A DNA stretch of 64,000 nt from Pseudomonas moorei (GTDB taxonomy: Bacteria; Pseudomonadota; Gammaproteobacteria; Pseudomonadales; Pseudomonadaceae), in assembly GCF_008801475.1 (NCBI RefSeq), contig NZ_VZPP01000007.1:1-64000 (forward strand), written 5' to 3'. Below are positions 61,548 to 64,000 of the stretch, in pieces. How positions within the stretch are numbered: position 1 is the first letter of the stretch; every line of letters begins with the position of its first letter. The translations under genes and the position numbers were made by a program. Under the pieces are notes generated by a model. It worked only from the letters and a program-made list of their open reading frames with translations, was not told the DNA's origin and ran no database searches.

Positions 61548-62492
61548 CTAGCGAACCCGATGCTCTGATTGGCTGGCGATCTTCTCATCGGCTGCCAACA
61601 AGTTGGGGATGTGGTTTTTCAGAAACTCCAGCCAGGTCTTTATTTTCGCGTCCACGAATTTTCGTGACGGGTAGATGGCAAACAGGCTCAATTCTTCAAA
61701 ATGATAGTCCGGCAGAACACGCACCAGGGTGCCCGCCCTGAGGCCGGCGACCGCGGAGGCGATGGGTTGAACCCCGATACCCATTCCGGCGGTAAGTGCG
61801 ACGGTCATGGCATCCGCAGTATTGACGTGAAAGGACGACTCCGGCGTATTGATCGTCTCCATGCCTTCGGGCCCCTCGAACACCCAGTGTTCAACCGGCA
61901 TCACCGTGTTGACGATTCTCAGGCAGTCATGGGCATGCAGCGCACCCGGCGAGTCGGGCGTTCCGCGTTTCTTCAGATAGGCCGGCGATGCGCAGAGAAT
62001 GCTGTAGGTCGTGCCAAGCCGCTGAGCGACAAATCCCGAATCGGGCAGGTCGCGCGCCAACACAATCGACATGTCATAGCCTTCTTCGAGCAAATCCGGC
62101 AGCCGATTGGTCAGGGTCAGATCGAACATGACCGAGGGATGTATTTCCCTGTACCGGGCGATGGCGTCGATCACGTAGTGATTGCCGATGGCTGACACCG
62201 CATGAATTTTCAGCCTGCCCTTGGGATCGATTTGCGCGGTGCCGGCTTCCTCTTCGGCTTCACGGATCTCTTCGAGGATTTTTTCGCAGCGCTGCAAATA
62301 GCGCACCCCGGCTTCGGTCAACGCCAGGCGGCGGGTCGTGCGGTTGATCAGGCGGGTGTGCAGCCTGGCCTCCAGGCTGGAAATCGCTTTGGAAACGTTC
62401 GTCGTGGTGGTGTCCAACAACTGCGCCGCTGCCGTAAAGCTGCCGCTCTGGGCGACAGCGGTAAAGAAGCGCATGGTCTGGAAAACATCCAT
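61548..62492 (-). CDS. LysR-family transcriptional regulator
   Basis: 314 residues. Winged helix QTMRFFTAVAQSGSFTAAAQ ... NVSKAISSLEARL, then RLINRTTRRLALTEAG, typical of the CrgA/DmlR-like LysR branch. Effector domain from about 90. ATG 62492 has GAGGTG seven bases upstream. A terminator separates it from the aldo/keto reductase upstream on the same strand, so it has its own promoter. Confidence 0.93.
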   Translation of the reverse strand: MDVFQTMRFFTAVAQSGSFTAAAQLLDTTTTNVSKAISSLEARLHTRLINRTTRRLALTEAGVRYLQRCEKILEEIREAEEEAGTAQIDPKGRLKIHAVSAIGNHYVIDAIARYREIHPSVMFDLTLTNRLPDLLEEGYDMSIVLARDLPDSGFVAQRLGTTYSILCASPAYLKKRGTPDSPGALHAHDCLRIVNTVMPVEHWVFEGPEGMETINTPESSFHVNTADAMTVALTAGMGIGVQPIASAVAGLRAGTLVRVLPDYHFEELSLFAIYPSRKFVDAKIKTWLEFLKNHIPNLLAADEKIASQSEHRVR

Positions 62493-62514
62493 CGTTTTCA
62501 CCTCACAGGATCGT

Positions 62515-62547
62515 AAAAAGGGGCGGCCCAACACAAGGCCGCCCCTT
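62515..62547 (-). terminator. Intrinsic terminator after aldo/keto reductase
   Basis: On the minus strand AAGGGGCGGCC, loop, GGCCGCCCC and a T-run. Located nine bases past the aldo/keto reductase stop and before the LysR start. Confidence 0.85.
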
Positions 62548-62555
62548 GTCGCGTG

Positions 62556-63506
62556 TTACTTCTTGCGCGGGATGAATCCGGGTACGCCGGTTTCCACCAC
62601 CGAATTGAAGCGTATCCGCGTCGTAATATCCTGACGGATTTCATGCATGGCCCGGTGGGGCAGGGTCGCAATATCAAAGTTCTCGCGAATATGGCTCAGT
62701 GTTGCAGAGGTGGTCAGAAAAGCGACGCCGCGCTGCACCGACCAGGCCAGTGCCACTTGCGCCGGGCTCTTTTGCAAGCGCCGGGCGATGCCGGTAATGA
62801 CCTCGTCTTCCAGCACGTTCGGCTCCATGCCATGGCCCAATGGCGCAAACGCCAGGACGATAATTCCGTGGGCCTGACAGAATTCGAGCAGTTCCCATTC
62901 GGGCAGATAAGGGTGGGACTCGACTTGCACCACGGCGGGCTTGATCCGCGCCTGGGCCACGATCTCTTTTAAGGCTTGCAGGGTGATATCGGACAAACCG
63001 ATGGACTTGCACCGGCCTTCATCCACCAGACGCTCCATTGCCCGCCAGGTCTCTATCAGCGTCACGCCCCCGTCGTAAATGATATGCCCGAATGGATCTC
63101 GCGGGTCCTGGTCGTCGCCGGGTTGAAAGGCAAAGGGTGTATGGATGAGGTAGCAGTCGATGTAGTCGACTTGCAGGCGTCGGCAGCTCGCCTCGAACGC
63201 CGGCAGCACCCGCTCCGGACGGTGGTTGGTGTTCCACAGTTTGGTGGTGATGAACAGGTCTTCGCGCTGGGCCTTGCCTGTCTCCAGGAACGCCTTGAAC
63301 GCCGCGCCGACCATTTCTTCATTGCGATAGCGTTCTGCGCAATCGAAATGGCGAAAGCCTGTTTCCAGCGCGTGTTTGATCGCTTGGGTGGTTACGCTCA
63401 GATCCTTGAACAACGTACCGAAGCCAACGGCCGGCATGTCGCCGCAACCGTTTACCAGGGGAAATCGGGTTTCGCGAAGCGCATCGAAAATGGGTTCGTA
63501 AGACAT
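62556..63506 (-). CDS. Aldo/keto reductase
   Basis: 316 residues, NADPH-dependent TIM-barrel reductase. Catalytic tetrad residues: D in FDCAERYRNEE with the tyrosine Y, K in FITTKLWN, and H in CYLIHTPFAF. Other motifs: GFGTLFKD, CKSIGLSDITLQAL and QVESHPYLPEWELLEFCQ. The helix LLEFCQAHGIIVLAFAPLGHG is standard for the family. ATG 63506 with GGAG seven bases upstream. Reduces an aldehyde or ketone, substrate unknown. Confidence 0.93.
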   Translation of the reverse strand: MSYEPIFDALRETRFPLVNGCGDMPAVGFGTLFKDLSVTTQAIKHALETGFRHFDCAERYRNEEMVGAAFKAFLETGKAQREDLFITTKLWNTNHRPERVLPAFEASCRRLQVDYIDCYLIHTPFAFQPGDDQDPRDPFGHIIYDGGVTLIETWRAMERLVDEGRCKSIGLSDITLQALKEIVAQARIKPAVVQVESHPYLPEWELLEFCQAHGIIVLAFAPLGHGMEPNVLEDEVITGIARRLQKSPAQVALAWSVQRGVAFLTTSATLSHIRENFDIATLPHRAMHEIRQDITTRIRFNSVVETGVPGFIPRKK

Positions 63507-63557
63507 GTTTCTACTCCAGAGCCCGCTCGTGTAAATGTTCATGAGTGCGCTTTTGCA

Positions 63558-64000
63558 CTACTGGTACGAAGGTTTCTGTTCGTCGCGAGAGGCCACTCGT
63601 TGATCGAACACGCCGACGGAATTACCACCGAGCGCGACAAACAAACGCACGGTGTCGAGGTATTGCGCGGTTTTCACCCGGATCTGGCCCAGTAGCGCCT
63701 GTTCATAGGCACGCTCGGCCTCCAGCACCTGGAGGATGCTGTTCTCGCCTTGTGCGTAGGCTTGCTGGTTCAGGCGGAAACTGGTCTCGGCTGCCCGCAG
63801 CGCGTCGTCCTGCGCGAGGTTTTCCTCGGCGTCGTGGTTGATGGCCTGCAAGGTGTCCGCGACCTGGCCGAACGAGGTGATGACGGTCTGTTGGTAGCCG
63901 GCGAGCGTTGCCTTGTAGCCGTCGATGGCCGCCTGACGTTCAGCCTTGAGCGTGCCGCCATCAAAGATCGGGCCGGCGATGCCTGCGGCGAAGCCCCAGA
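63558..64000 (-). CDS. TolC/NodT-family outer membrane efflux protein, partial
   Basis: Only the C-terminal part is inside the window; the gene continues past 64000. Readable from WGFAAGIAGPIFDGGTLK through QAINHDAEENLAQDDAL, AETSFRLNQQAYAQGENSIL, LEAERAYEQALLGQIRVKTA and YLDTVRLFVALGGN. GPIFDGG and the ALGGN close are typical of the RND outer-membrane factor (OprM/NodT) family. Probably the last gene of an efflux operon, lying to the right. Drug or substrate unknown. Confidence 0.9.
   Translation of the reverse strand, partial: WGFAAGIAGPIFDGGTLKAERQAAIDGYKATLAGYQQTVITSFGQVADTLQAINHDAEENLAQDDALRAAETSFRLNQQAYAQGENSILQVLEAERAYEQALLGQIRVKTAQYLDTVRLFVALGGNSVGVFDQRVASRDEQKPSYQ

Overview
The window is a gene-dense, GC-rich stretch of gammaproteobacterial chromosome that fits the Pseudomonas fluorescens complex. 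The support is the gene content (assimilatory nirBD, a malate:quinone oxidoreductase with an N-terminal export-like signal, DksA2-type protein, DUF6124, DUF2790, DUF2789 and DUF3303 proteins, an Mrp-type antiporter with fused A/B subunits, LigD) and the many short REP-type hairpins of the 'tgtgggagc...gctcccaca' and 'gtaggagcgag...ctcgctcctac' kind between genes. I saw no tRNA, rRNA, CRISPR array, prophage or insertion sequence. Species cannot be fixed from the sequence alone.

Layout. 0.3-7.3 kb: a minus-strand catabolic operon (DUF1185 protein, alpha/beta hydrolase, aldehyde dehydrogenase, flavin reductase, succinate-semialdehyde-type dehydrogenase, carboxymuconolactone decarboxylase-like protein, FCD-type GntR regulator, Nudix hydrolase), with a perfect 12-bp palindrome in its promoter region. 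7.5-12.3 kb: DUF72, hemerythrin, and a diiron-oxidase-like enzyme plus methyltransferase pair followed by a truncated carboxylate-amine ligase. 12.4-13.5 kb: SCO1 and PCuAC copper chaperones. 13.9-17.6 kb: nirB-nirD-CBS behind a sigma-54 promoter and an attenuator leader. 17.6-22.8 kb: ilvD, mqo and an LhgO-like oxidase. 22.9-28.7 kb: DinB, LysR, DUF6124 with a highly structured upstream element, SDR plus SRPBCC, and a two-component system. 28.9-37.9 kb: secreted and membrane small proteins (including a 24-residue peptide behind a sigma-54 promoter), GST, DksA2-type protein, chemoreceptor, a run of small Pseudomonas-type unknowns, a quaternary-amine binding protein and DUF3995. 37.9-44.0 kb: Mrp antiporter operon. 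44.3-54.8 kb: cupin, ligD, DUF3313 lipoprotein, FadL-type porin, sulfatase, DUF3303, HD protein, Ohr, VIT transporter. 54.9-61.0 kb: ApbE, PepSY-flavodoxin-FNR reductase, DUF2271, small PepSY protein and a divergent two-component system. 61.2-64.0 kb: DUF2790, LysR, aldo/keto reductase and a partial TolC-family efflux protein.

How it works together. Three units stand out. (1) 54.9-61.0 kb reads as an extracytosolic flavin-based electron-transfer module: a membrane reductase would carry NAD(P)H electrons outward, DUF2271 carries an SGAS flavinylation motif, ApbE would attach FMN, and a divergent two-component system probably controls it. (2) The nirBD promoter and leader combine a sigma-54 promoter, a hexaloop hairpin of ANTAR type and a terminator before nirB, which fits NtrC plus NasT-type antitermination. 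(3) A ~280-bp structure-rich element upstream of the DUF6124 gene has two hairpins with the same octamer loop and one complementary heptamer, so it could switch between pairings; this is the best candidate here for something undescribed.

Limits: all calls come from reading motifs and context. No database search, alignment or folding program was run, so substrate-level assignments (dehydrogenases, SDR, sulfatase, binding protein) are family-level only.
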